Both the position numbers and the translations under genes were made by a program. A stretch of DNA of 64,000 nucleotides, taken from NCBI RefSeq assembly GCF_014640315.1, contig NZ_BMGS01000005.1:372001-436000 (forward strand), written 5' to 3'. Source of the stretch: Hymenobacter glacieicola. Lineage in GTDB: Bacteria > Bacteroidota > Bacteroidia > Cytophagales > Hymenobacteraceae. Below are positions 16,382 through 23,972 of the stretch, piece after piece. Under the pieces are notes generated by a model that was given only the letters and a program-made list of their open reading frames with translations, was not told where the DNA came from and did not search any database. How positions within the stretch are numbered: position 1 is the first letter of the stretch; each line of letters opens with the position of its first letter.

Positions 16382-16483
16382 GCCGTCATGCAGAGCGCAG
16401 CGAAGCATCTTGCGGGCTGAGGCTGCCATACTATTCAAAAGTTAGCCCAAGCGAGATGCTTCGCTGCACTCTGCATGACGGGC
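16382..16483. repeat. REP-like inverted repeat, GTCATGC type
   Basis: Arms of about 32 bp at 16382-16413 and 16451-16483 agree at about 30 positions; each starts or ends with the GTCATGCAGAG segment and contains GCAGCGAAGCATCT. It lies between glutamate dehydrogenase and its terminator. It shares end sequence and layout with the inverted repeats at 48787, 54361 and 47315. Confidence 0.85.
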
Positions 16484-16529
16484 TATTTTGACTCAAAATT
16501 TTCTGCTATCCACACAGCCTAAGTAAGCC

Positions 16530-16565
16530 AAACAGGCCGCTTCCAGTATTGGAAGCGGCCTGTTT
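16530..16565. terminator. bidirectional terminator
   Basis: A perfect 16-bp stem, AAACAGGCCGCTTCCA with its complement, around GTAT. It lies between convergent genes (glutamate dehydrogenase on plus, the gene at 16605 on minus). Confidence 0.85.
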
Positions 16566-16604
16566 AGTGATGAAGCCACCGGGTTTTTACCGTGGAGGTA
16601 ACGC

Positions 16605-18053
16605 CTACTTGATGGCAATTTTATTTAGCATCAAAGACGCGGATTTTTTGCTGGGCCGGCTGACGCCAATAATTGTTTTGCCGTCTAGCCAAGTCGTAAA
16701 ATCCTTCACGTACGACGGGTTTTGGTCGGCCGCCACGTTGAGTCCGAGGCCTTTGGGCTCCTGTACGGCGCCCGTTTGCGCGTTCACGCGGCGCAAGTAC
16801 AGGTCGGATTTGTTTTTGATTTTTTCCCAGGTCACGACCTGAATATCAGGCCCGAACACAGTGGCCCGGTAACCGATGCTGCTGAAGCCTTCGGCCGCGG
16901 GTGCTACCTGGTCTTTGGCGATGATGCGGCGCCAGGAAGGCGTTTGGAACTCGTTGTAGCCGAACAGGTGCAGCTCCCGGGTGTGGCCGGGCGAGTCGTC
17001 GCCGCCTTCCTCGTACTTCTTTTCGCCCACCACTACCAGCTGCTTTTCGTTGGTGAGCAGCAGGTCCGTGAGGTAGATGTCTTCCAGGCGCTTGGCTGTT
17101 GTGCCCGTGGCTTTGTTAGCTTCTGTCAGGTATTCGGGACCAAATTTCACCTCGGGGGCAAATTTCATGTCGCCCTCGCCCGAGAAGTCAAACTTCACCA
17201 CTTTCAGGCTATGATACAAGCCACTTTCCCGCTCGTTGCAAATGGCGGCGGCGTACAGAGTATTGTCGGGCTGCAGGGAAAACCGCGAGTCGAAAACGTT
17301 GACTTCCTTGCCCCCGAACGTGCCGCCTACCGACACTGACATTACCTTGACTTCCGGCGAATCGTTGCGGTAGCGGCGGACGGTTAGCTTCTTCATTCCG
17401 TCACTGACAAGGGTCACGAACTGGGAACCATCGTTGCCGACCTCCACGGTAGTGGAAAAGAAGCCGCCCTGGTCATGGAAGTCATAAGTGCGGTCCTTGA
17501 GTTTCAGCAGCTTCTCATCGTAGACGGTTGCGCTAATGGCCCGGATTTGTTCGTTGCGGGTGAGGTAGCGCCACACCACTAGCTTGGTGCCATCGGGGGA
17601 GAAGGCCACGCCCGGGCGCCGGTCGCGCGGGCCGGCTTCAATCAGCTTTTTAACCGGGCTTTTCTGGCCGTTGCTTAGGTCCAGGCTGTAGGCCGAGAGC
17701 TGCTGGGCCGCGCCGGTGGCGTGCGTCACTACCAAGGCTTGCCCATTGCTGCGCGCGAATCCATCTATTGCTTCGCCGGCGGCCAGGGGCAGGGACGTGC
17801 TCCAGAGACGCTTCAGGTCCGCGTCGTAGCGTTCCACGGCGTACTCTGTGGCTGATTTATGCGCCAGTATCACGAAGCCACCCGAGGGTAGGGCCAGGGT
17901 TTTGCGGGTCACGCGCTGGTTGTATCGGTCGTCAGCGCGTTCCGGCACGTAGCTAAAGGGCGCTGATTTCACCCGTTGTCCCACCGCCGGGGTCAGATTC
18001 GTTAGCAGGCTAGCCAGTGAAAACCCAGCTGCGAGTACAAAGGAAAAACGCAC
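16605..18053 (-). CDS. secreted beta-rich protein of unknown function (482 aa)
   Basis: I do not recognise a named family. I place the start at a GTG (18053), giving VRFSFVLAAGFSLASLLT, a clean signal peptide; the frame extends to 18239 without looking like protein. A -7 box at 18105-18112 supports this. The mature part has repeated short strand patterns with SPDGTKLVVWRY, SGGFVILAHKS and QPDNTLYAAAI, which is what a beta-propeller looks like (WD40/TolB-like). No catalytic motif was seen. It probably faces the periplasm or outer surface. Confidence 0.7.
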   Translation of the reverse strand: MRFSFVLAAGFSLASLLTNLTPAVGQRVKSAPFSYVPERADDRYNQRVTRKTLALPSGGFVILAHKSATEYAVERYDADLKRLWSTSLPLAAGEAIDGFARSNGQALVVTHATGAAQQLSAYSLDLSNGQKSPVKKLIEAGPRDRRPGVAFSPDGTKLVVWRYLTRNEQIRAISATVYDEKLLKLKDRTYDFHDQGGFFSTTVEVGNDGSQFVTLVSDGMKKLTVRRYRNDSPEVKVMSVSVGGTFGGKEVNVFDSRFSLQPDNTLYAAAICNERESGLYHSLKVVKFDFSGEGDMKFAPEVKFGPEYLTEANKATGTTAKRLEDIYLTDLLLTNEKQLVVVGEKKYEEGGDDSPGHTRELHLFGYNEFQTPSWRRIIAKDQVAPAAEGFSSIGYRATVFGPDIQVVTWEKIKNKSDLYLRRVNAQTGAVQEPKGLGLNVAADQNPSYVKDFTTWLDGKTIIGVSRPSKKSASLMLNKIAIK

Positions 18054-18445
18054 GGAAAAGGGGATTAGGTAAGCGAAAACGCGAAAAGTGAGAATTATAT
18101 CTTCCAAAGATATCCAACTTCGGCGGCACTCTCCCACATGTTGTAGCAGCTGAGCCTGGCCTCGTTCAATTCTGGAATATTCATGTAGGCTTAATCCAGG
18201 GGGGTAGTAAAAAGCCAGGGGAATAGTTGATCTTTGCACCTGATAACGGAAAAGCCCAGTAGGGGTAACCGAAAATCGTGGTGGAAACGGTGAGTCAAAA
18301 GTTGTGTAATTCTCGCTGTTTCTGCCACTAGATCAGTTGCTTAACTTGCAAGTTGTTTTTTCTTTCGCTACTCAAATCTTTTAACCCAGGCTAGTCTGGC
18401 TCGAAGTTTGTAAGTCCTCGGGCCGCTCTAAATCGGCAATACGCT
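18054..18445. other. 392-bp gap between divergent genes
   Basis: It holds the probable promoter of the minus-strand gene (18105-18112) and presumably one for the small plus-strand gene at 18446. A GATCTTTG near 18229 is one base off a plus-strand -7 box. I see no further gene or RNA. Confidence 0.5.
18105..18112 (-). promoter_or_regulatory. -7 box for the secreted beta-rich protein
   Basis: The minus strand reads TATCTTTG, an exact TAnnTTTG, 52 bp before the GTG start. The -33 TTG is not evident. Confidence 0.5.
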
Positions 18446-18679
18446 ATGAAATCTTTACTTCGTTTTTCTCTCATGATTTCCCTTGTCATCCTCGGCAAAC
18501 TAAGCCAGCAGTCAACCGCTCCGGTTGCCGCCAAGGCAGTGCGCAGCAGCTGGCAGGTTCCCGTCCAGAATGCTTCCTTGTCGGAGGGGCAGAATTTGGT
18601 CAAGCGACAGATTCAGGGAGGTGGCTCTCGCTTTTGGCAGACCACAGCTCCCACAACGACTGCCAACACTCTTGAATAG
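18446..18679 (+). CDS. small secreted hypothetical protein (77 aa)
   Basis: Unrecognised. It begins MKSLLRFSLMISLVILG, a plausible signal peptide or single membrane anchor, followed by a short Ser/Gln/Thr-rich tail ending TTTANTLE. There is no lipobox. A dedicated terminator directly follows, which supports a real transcription unit. It is convergent with recG. Confidence 0.5.
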   Translation: MKSLLRFSLMISLVILGKLSQQSTAPVAAKAVRSSWQVPVQNASLSEGQNLVKRQIQGGGSRFWQTTAPTTTANTLE

Positions 18680-18692
18680 TTCAGCTACCGGT

Positions 18693-18721
18693 AAGCGACT
18701 TTTTTAGAAGTCGCTTTTTTT
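18693..18721 (+). terminator. terminator of the 77-aa protein gene
   Basis: AAGCGACTT pairs with AAGTCGCTT around a 6-base loop, followed by a T-run. Confidence 0.8.
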
Positions 18722-18736
18722 GTGCCCGTTCCGTTA

Positions 18737-18787
18737 AAAAGCCGGGCCGCCTGATGAAGTACTACTTCATCAGGCGGCCCGGCTTTT
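18737..18787. terminator. bidirectional terminator downstream of recG
   Basis: About 25 bp of perfect inverted repeat from AAAAGCCGGGCC to GGCCCGGCTTTT. A tails on one side and T tails on the other suit both strands between convergent genes. Confidence 0.85.
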
Positions 18788-18817
18788 CTTTGTTCTTAGG
18801 TTGCTGCTGCGCTCTAC

Positions 18818-20917
18818 TTAGCTAATCCGGCTCCAGTTAACGGCCGTGGCGGGCAAGCTTTCTATATGGCGGCGGATGGCTAGGTTTTCCGGCTTGTTCA
18901 GGCCAGGATCCTCGTTAATGAGCTGCTGAGCCGCCGCCCGGCTTTCGGTCAAGATGCGCCCGTCCTTGGCCAGATCGGCAATCAGCAAGTCCAGCACGCC
19001 GCTTTGCTGGGTGCCCATCAGGTCGCCGGGGCCGCGCAGCTTCAAGTCGATGTCGGCAATTTCAAAACCGTTGTTGGTCCGTACCATCGTCTCAATGCGG
19101 GTGCGCGAATCCTTGCTGAGCTTGTAGCCGCTCATCAGAATGCAGTAGCTCTGGTCGGCGCCGCGGCCCACCCGGCCTCGTAGCTGGTGCAGTTGGGAAA
19201 GGCCGAACCGCTCGGTGCTCTCAATCACCATTACGGAGGCGTTGGGCACGTTCACGCCTACCTCAATTACGGTAGTAGCCACCATAATCTGGGTTTCGTT
19301 TTTCACGAAGCGCTGCATTTCGGCATCCTTTTCGGCGGCACTCATGCGCCCGTGCACAATGCTGATCTGGAACTCCGGGAAGGCGCGCGCTACACTCTCG
19401 TACCCGTCCATCAGGTCCTTGTAGTCGGCCATGGTTTCGCTTTCCTCAATCAGCGGATACACGATGTACACCTGGCGGCCCAGCTTGATCTGGTCGCGCA
19501 GGAAACCAAACACCTTCAGCCGGTTGGAGTCGAAGCGGTGCACCGTGACAATGGGCTTGCGGCCGGCTGGCAACTCGTCAATCACCGACACGTCCAGGTC
19601 GCCGTACAGGGTCATGGCTAGGGTGCGGGGAATGGGCGTGGCCGTCATCACCAGCACGTGCGGAATTACGTGGGGATTTTTCTGCCAGAGCTTGGAGCGC
19701 TGCGCTACCCCGAAGCGGTGCTGCTCGTCCATCACCGTCAGGCCCAGGTTCCGGAACTGGACCACGTCTTCCAGCAGGGCGTGGGTGCCCACCAGCATGT
19801 GCATCTCGCCGGAGCGGAGCTGCTCGTGCAGCACCCGGCGCTCGGCGGTGCGGGTGCTGCCCGTAAGCTTCCCAATTTTCAGTCCCAGCATGTCGGCAAA
19901 GTGCTTTAGCCCCACGTAGTGCTGGTCGGCCAGAATTTCGGTAGGCGCCATCAGGCAGCTTTGCGCGCCGTTGTCGGCGGCCATGAGCATGCTGATAAAG
20001 GCCACAATGGTTTTGCCCGAGCCCACGTCGCCCTGCAGCAGGCGGTTCATCTGCTGGCCCGAACAAAAATCCTTGTAGATGTCGTGGATAACCCGCTTTT
20101 GGGCGCCCGTCAGGTCGAAGGGCATTACGTTTTTGTAGAAGTGGACCAGGGTCGGCACCTCTTTAAAAATCTGCCCGGCCAGCGTGACTTTGCGCTGATC
20201 CTTCTGGCGCAGCAGCTTCAGCTGTACGTAAAATAGCTCCTCAAACTTGAGCCGAAACCGGGCCGTCTGGAGCAGCTCGGTGCTTTGCGGGAAGTGAATC
20301 TGCTGGAGCGCCATGGCCTTGTCCATCAGCCCGTATTGCTGAATCAGGTCCGGCGACAAGGTTTCGTGGACCTGGGGTAGGGCAAGCTTAAGCAGATCGG
20401 CCACCATGCGCGCAATGGCCTTGCTATCAACGCGGTGGTAGTTCTTGAGCTTTTCGGTGGTGTTGTAGACCGGCTGCAGGTAGCTCTGGCCCGCTTTGGC
20501 TTCCGTAACTTCCTCCAGCTCAGGATGGGCCATCTGGGGGCGGCCGTTGAACATGGTCGGCTTGCCAAAGACAATGTACTCCTGATGATTCTTGACAATC
20601 TTCTCCAGGTAGTTCACGCCCTTGAACCACACCAGCTCCAGCTCGCCGCTGGCGTCGGCCAATTTGGCTACCATGCGCTTTTTTGGCCCTTCGCCTACTA
20701 CCTCCCGGCCGCGCAGAATACCTTTTACCTGCACGTAAGGCAGGTCATCGTGCAGGTCGCAGATGTTGTAGAACTGGGTGCGGTCGAGGTAACGGAAGGG
20801 GTAGCGCTGAATCAGGTCGCCGTAGGTAAACAAGCCCAGCTCTTTCTGCAGAAGCTGAGCCCGCTGCAGCCCCACGCCGCGCAGAAATTCAATCTTAGTC
20901 TGAAAAAAGTTGCTCAT
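18818..20917 (-). CDS. recG: ATP-dependent DNA helicase RecG
   Basis: Branch-migration helicase that reverses stalled forks and processes Holliday junctions. It is 699 residues, the usual length. An N-terminal OB/wedge domain (residues of about 1-160) precedes the SF2 motor: GDVGSGKT (Walker A) near residue 297, the DEQH box followed by RFG near 395, ATPIPRTL, and the C-terminal helicase domain with HGRMSAAEKD and the QLRGRVGRG motif VI. It ends the mutY-ssb-gldD-recG run on the minus strand, separated from gldD by an inverted heptamer repeat. Confidence 0.97.
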   Translation of the reverse strand: MSNFFQTKIEFLRGVGLQRAQLLQKELGLFTYGDLIQRYPFRYLDRTQFYNICDLHDDLPYVQVKGILRGREVVGEGPKKRMVAKLADASGELELVWFKGVNYLEKIVKNHQEYIVFGKPTMFNGRPQMAHPELEEVTEAKAGQSYLQPVYNTTEKLKNYHRVDSKAIARMVADLLKLALPQVHETLSPDLIQQYGLMDKAMALQQIHFPQSTELLQTARFRLKFEELFYVQLKLLRQKDQRKVTLAGQIFKEVPTLVHFYKNVMPFDLTGAQKRVIHDIYKDFCSGQQMNRLLQGDVGSGKTIVAFISMLMAADNGAQSCLMAPTEILADQHYVGLKHFADMLGLKIGKLTGSTRTAERRVLHEQLRSGEMHMLVGTHALLEDVVQFRNLGLTVMDEQHRFGVAQRSKLWQKNPHVIPHVLVMTATPIPRTLAMTLYGDLDVSVIDELPAGRKPIVTVHRFDSNRLKVFGFLRDQIKLGRQVYIVYPLIEESETMADYKDLMDGYESVARAFPEFQISIVHGRMSAAEKDAEMQRFVKNETQIMVATTVIEVGVNVPNASVMVIESTERFGLSQLHQLRGRVGRGADQSYCILMSGYKLSKDSRTRIETMVRTNNGFEIADIDLKLRGPGDLMGTQQSGVLDLLIADLAKDGRILTESRAAAQQLINEDPGLNKPENLAIRRHIESLPATAVNWSRIS

Positions 20918-20923
20918 TCTAAT

Positions 20924-21020
20924 CAGCTGTTAGCTGCTGGCCGTTAGCTGTTAGCTTTTATTGATGCCTGTGGCTGTAAACGCTGTCAGAACAAAGCTAA
21001 CCGCCAGCAGCTATACGCTA
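20924..21020. repeat. inverted heptamer-word repeat between recG and gldD
   Basis: Left arm 20924-20958: five 7-bp words of form YAGCTGY (for example TAGCTGC, TAGCTGT). Right arm 20993-21020: four words that are the reverse complement of the same theme. Words two to four of the left arm pair with the right arm at 19 of 21 positions. The loop is 34 bp. It fills nearly all of the recG-gldD spacer. Confidence 0.85.
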
Positions 21021-21025
21021 GTGGC

Positions 21026-21625
21026 TTATTGAGTGAATTGCAGCGTGTTCAGCATGCGCACAATGTCTTGCTTGACGTACTCGATTACCGGCGCCAGGGA
21101 GTCGTTGGCGGTAGCAGTCCGGAAGTAGAGGGCGCCCCGGAAAAAGTGCTTGGTGCTGTCGGTGGTATAAAACTGAAACTGGCTGGGTACCTCGCCCTGC
21201 AGCTCAAACACGGATACGCGCATGCCGTGGGGCGTTTTGAGCACGTTCTCGTCGATGGCCGTGGCCTTAATCTCGTGCTTGCTGGTAAGCTTGCGGGCAT
21301 CTTCCAGCAGCTTGCTGTAGAGTTGGGGTTTGCCCGTGAGGCTAGCGTAAGTTACCTGCACGTTGGCTTGCAACGAGGGGTAGTACACGTTGATCCAGTG
21401 TGGCTGAGCCAGGTAGGAGGAGTCGCGCAATATCTTGGCGTAGCGCGAGTACTCGAACCGGTACGGGTGGCCGGGCCCCAGCTGCTGGTAGGCATGCGGG
21501 GGCAGGTCGATGCGGTTGTAGCCTTTCGGCTTGGGCGTGAAATCAGGGGTAGAGGTGCAGCCGGCAGCCAGGGCCAGCAAAGCGAGAACTGCACCCCCGG
21601 CACGCAGCATTGGATAAACGGCCAT
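21026..21625 (-). CDS. gldD: gliding motility lipoprotein GldD
   Basis: A lipoprotein required for gliding and linked to the type IX secretion system in Bacteroidota. About 199 residues from the ATG at 21625, with a signal peptide ending in lipobox LAAGC. The mature part shows the GldD pattern: KPKGYNRIDLPPHAYQ near the start, YAKILRDSS, then HWINVYYPSLQANVQVTY, and FRGALYFRT with a C-terminal DIVRMLNTLQF. Alternative starts at 21652 and 21610 cannot be ruled out. Its usual neighbour gldE is not found between ssb and gldD. Confidence 0.92.
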   Translation of the reverse strand: MAVYPMLRAGGAVLALLALAAGCTSTPDFTPKPKGYNRIDLPPHAYQQLGPGHPYRFEYSRYAKILRDSSYLAQPHWINVYYPSLQANVQVTYASLTGKPQLYSKLLEDARKLTSKHEIKATAIDENVLKTPHGMRVSVFELQGEVPSQFQFYTTDSTKHFFRGALYFRTATANDSLAPVIEYVKQDIVRMLNTLQFTQ

Positions 21626-21719
21626 GCGAAGCAAAAGCAAATGAGTAATCAAAGGTAGCTAAGAAAGCCGCGCAGAAGTTCACCGTTTCCGCTTCTGGCA
21701 AAGTACTGGCATTGAAACG

Positions 21720-21747
21720 AAAAAAGCCCCGGCAGAAACCGGGGCTT
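21720..21747 (-). terminator. terminator after ssb
   Basis: On the minus strand AAGCCCCGG pairs with CCGGGGCTT, followed by T residues. It lies between ssb and gldD, so they may not share one full-length transcript. Confidence 0.8.
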
Positions 21748-21772
21748 GGGCTAAGGTTAAAACTGCACGGGG

Positions 21773-22198
21773 TTAGAACGGCAGCTGATCCAGCTCTGGT
21801 TCCTGCCGGAAGGTAGTAGGAGCCTCCGCAGCGGCTGGTTGAGGTGCGGTGCCCTCGCTGCCCTGGGGCCGGCCGCCCAGCATGGAAATTTCATCGGCAA
21901 TGATTTCCGTGATGTAGCGCGTCTGGTTGTCCTTGTCCTGGTACTGCCGGGTCCGGATTTTGCCTTCCACGTACACCTGCTGGCCTTTGCGCAGATACTT
22001 CTCCGCTAGCTCCGCCAAGCCCCGCCACGCGGCAATGTTGTGCCACTCAGTGCGCTCTACGCGGTTGCCCTGCTTGTCCTTATAATACTCATTGGTAGCC
22101 AGCGTGAAATGGGCCACGCTGCTACCGCCTTCTAGGTGCCGTACTTCTGGATCTTTGCCTAAGTTGCCGACTAGAATAACTTTGTTTACGCCTGCCAT
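21773..22198 (-). CDS. ssb: single-stranded DNA-binding protein
   Basis: An OB-fold protein that coats ssDNA in replication and repair. It is 141 residues from the ATG at 22198 ([11 protein letters not shown]), or 146 from 22213. Seen: [33 protein letters not shown], and the low-complexity Ala/Pro/Gln linker ending in the acidic tip LDQLPF that recruits partner proteins. It is preceded by mutY and followed by gldD on the same strand. A promoter-like pair lies just upstream. Confidence 0.96.
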   Translation of the reverse strand: MAGVNKVILVGNLGKDPEVRHLEGGSSVAHFTLATNEYYKDKQGNRVERTEWHNIAAWRGLAELAEKYLRKGQQVYVEGKIRTRQYQDKDNQTRYITEIIADEISMLGGRPQGSEGTAPQPAAAEAPTTFRQEPELDQLPF

Positions 22199-22250
22199 GC
22201 TATTGGTAGTCAATTGGTTATTGATGTGAATGAGGATGTATTTTCTGTTA

Positions 22251-22281
22251 TAAATATACGAATCACTATTTATGATTCCAA
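22251..22281 (-). promoter_or_regulatory. probable ssb promoter
   Basis: Minus strand: TTG, 20-bp spacer, TATATTTA, one base from the TAnnTTTG consensus, in an AT-rich stretch. The leader to the ssb ATG would be about 45 nt. Confidence 0.5.
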
Positions 22282-22294
22282 ATAATTTAGCTGG

Positions 22295-23386
22295 TTAAAT
22301 ACTGATATTGCTAATGTAGTTAGCTATAAGCATGGGTTTGGGTAGCTCCTCTATTTCAGCCGCTTGGTAAGGCTGCAGACCCGTACTTGACAGAGCTGCG
22401 GAGGGCAACGGCTCAGCCAACCACACCGGATGAAACTTGGCTTCTACTTTTTGATGGCTCAGCACGTGCCGCAGACTGCGCACCGGCTCTTCGGCCCGGT
22501 TAGTAGCCAGCTTACCGCCCAGCTTTCCTACCGCTTCCACTAGCGCCGTGGCGGGTAGCTCAGCCGTATCGTCCTCGTGCAGAGCAAAGTCATACAGGCC
22601 TTCCCAAATGTCCTTGGGGCCGCGCTTACGCAGATACAGGGTATTCTCGTGGCGCAGCACGAGGTAGTGAAAGTAACGGGTCCGGGCTGCTTTGGCCTTA
22701 CTTTTTACGGGTAGCTCCTGCACCATACCGTGCTGGAAGGCGTAGCACTGGCTCTGCAACGGGCAAAACAGGCAGTCCGGCTTCAGCGGAGTACACTGAA
22801 TGGCCCCAAATTCCATAATGGCCTGATTAAATTCCGCCGGGTGCTCCGCCGGAATCAGTGTGTCGGCCAGTTGCTGAAACACCTTCCGACTGGCCGGCGC
22901 GGCAATGTCCTGGGTGAGGCCAAACACCCGGGCCAGAACCCGGTAGACGTTGCCATCAAGTACCGCTACCTGCTCATCATAAGCAAATGAGGCAATGGCG
23001 GCGGCCGTGTACTGGCCCACGCCGCGCAGCTTCAGCAGCTCCGCGTAAGAGCCCGGAAACTGCCCGCCGTACTCCTGTACTACCTGCTGGGCCGTATGGT
23101 GCATGTTGCGGGCCCGGGAGTAATAGCCCAAGCCCTGCCAGTGGCGCAGCACCTCATCCTGCGGCGCGGCGGCCAAATCGTGCACGGTGGGGTAACTGGT
23201 GATGAAATCGAGGTAGTAGGGGAGCCCCTGTTTCACCCGGGTTTGCTGCAGAATCACCTCCGATAACCAGATGGCGTACGGGTCGCGGGTGTGGCGCCAG
23301 GGCAGGTCGCGACGGTGGCGCGGGTACCAGTTTAACAGGGCCCCAGCAAACCATACTTGATCAGGAGCGGTTGAAGAAAATGTCAA
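22295..23386 (-). CDS. mutY: A/G-specific adenine glycosylase MutY
   Basis: Removes adenine mispaired with 8-oxoguanine. Seen: SEVILQQTRV with the catalytic Glu, the helix-hairpin-helix LRGVGQYTAAAIASFAY, LDGNVYRVLAR with the catalytic Asp, the iron-sulfur cluster Cys set C-x6-C-x2-C-x5-C, and a C-terminal NUDIX-like domain for 8-oxoG recognition. No ATG lies near the conserved start. The frame runs to an ATG at 23488, but that overlaps the HU promoter, so a TTG at 23386 is my choice (363 residues). It is divergent from the HU gene. Confidence 0.93.
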   Translation of the reverse strand: MTFSSTAPDQVWFAGALLNWYPRHRRDLPWRHTRDPYAIWLSEVILQQTRVKQGLPYYLDFITSYPTVHDLAAAPQDEVLRHWQGLGYYSRARNMHHTAQQVVQEYGGQFPGSYAELLKLRGVGQYTAAAIASFAYDEQVAVLDGNVYRVLARVFGLTQDIAAPASRKVFQQLADTLIPAEHPAEFNQAIMEFGAIQCTPLKPDCLFCPLQSQCYAFQHGMVQELPVKSKAKAARTRYFHYLVLRHENTLYLRKRGPKDIWEGLYDFALHEDDTAELPATALVEAVGKLGGKLATNRAEEPVRSLRHVLSHQKVEAKFHPVWLAEPLPSAALSSTGLQPYQAAEIEELPKPMLIANYISNISI

Positions 23387-23448
23387 GGCTTTGAGAAAGA
23401 ATAAGTTGGATGCAACCGGGGAAGCAGAGCGGATTGCACGAAAACCAT

Positions 23449-23478
23449 TTGTAAAACCGAAAAAGGGGGCTACCTTTG
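23449..23478 (+). promoter_or_regulatory. HU gene promoter
   Basis: TTG at 23449-23451, a 19-bp spacer, and TACCTTTG at 23471-23478: an exact fit to the Bacteroidota sigma-A consensus TTG-N19-TAnnTTTG. Predicted transcription start near 23485. Confidence 0.85.
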
Positions 23479-23482
23479 TGCC

Positions 23483-23531
23483 CCTCAAAACGTAGGCAAA
23501 CTCTTACCGGGCAAGTGCTTACGTTTTGAGG
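23483..23531 (+). promoter_or_regulatory. 5' leader hairpin of the HU mRNA
   Basis: CCTCAAAACGTA (23483-23494) is perfectly repeated in inverse at 23520-23531 with a 25-base loop. It begins where the HU transcript should begin, so the mRNA would start with this stem. It could protect the 5' end or serve regulation; the second is speculative. Confidence 0.6.
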
Positions 23532-23584
23532 ACGGCATCATTTTGCCAACACAATATTTTTCACTCCCTAGTACACTTACCAGC

Positions 23585-23890
23585 GTGACTAAAGCAGAAG
23601 TAATCGCCGAAATTGCCGACAAAACTGGCATTGAAAAGGCAGACGTTTCGGCTACCGTAGAAGCCTTCTTTAAAGTTGTGAAGGATTCCATGGCCGACGG
23701 CAACAACATCTACGTGCGCGGCTTTGGCTCCTTCGTGAACAAAAAGCGCGCGAAGAAAGTAGCCCGTAACATCTCGAAAAACACGTCGATCATCATCGAC
23801 GAGCACTTCATTCCGAGCTTCAAGCCGTCGAAAACCTTCATCGGCAAAATCAAAAACAGCAAGAAGATCAAGGAGACGGCCAACGCCTAA
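23585..23890 (+). CDS. HU-family histone-like DNA-binding protein
   Basis: A nucleoid protein of 101 residues from a GTG start at 23585, giving TKAEVIAEIADKTG right after the initiator. The HU fold is clear: two N-terminal helices, then VRGFGSFVNKKRAKKVARN. The DNA-binding arm then follows, but the usual proline tip (RNPQTG) is replaced by NISKNTSIIIDEHFIPSFKPSK. Such variants are common in Bacteroidota. It has a strong promoter, a leader hairpin and its own terminator, which fits high expression. It is divergent from mutY. Confidence 0.95.
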   Translation: MTKAEVIAEIADKTGIEKADVSATVEAFFKVVKDSMADGNNIYVRGFGSFVNKKRAKKVARNISKNTSIIIDEHFIPSFKPSKTFIGKIKNSKKIKETANA

Positions 23891-23910
23891 CCCGCACTTG
23901 TTGTAATATT

Positions 23911-23967
23911 GCCGGCTGAGCCGCCGGGAATTCCAGTTTCGGAACCCCGGCGGCCGGCTTTTTTTCC
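23911..23967 (+). terminator. terminator of the HU gene
   Basis: A GC-rich stem from GCCGGC and CCGCCGGG to CCCCGGCGG and CCGGC, then seven T. It overlaps the region just before the TPR gene start. Confidence 0.85.
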
Positions 23968-23972
23968 TGCTG

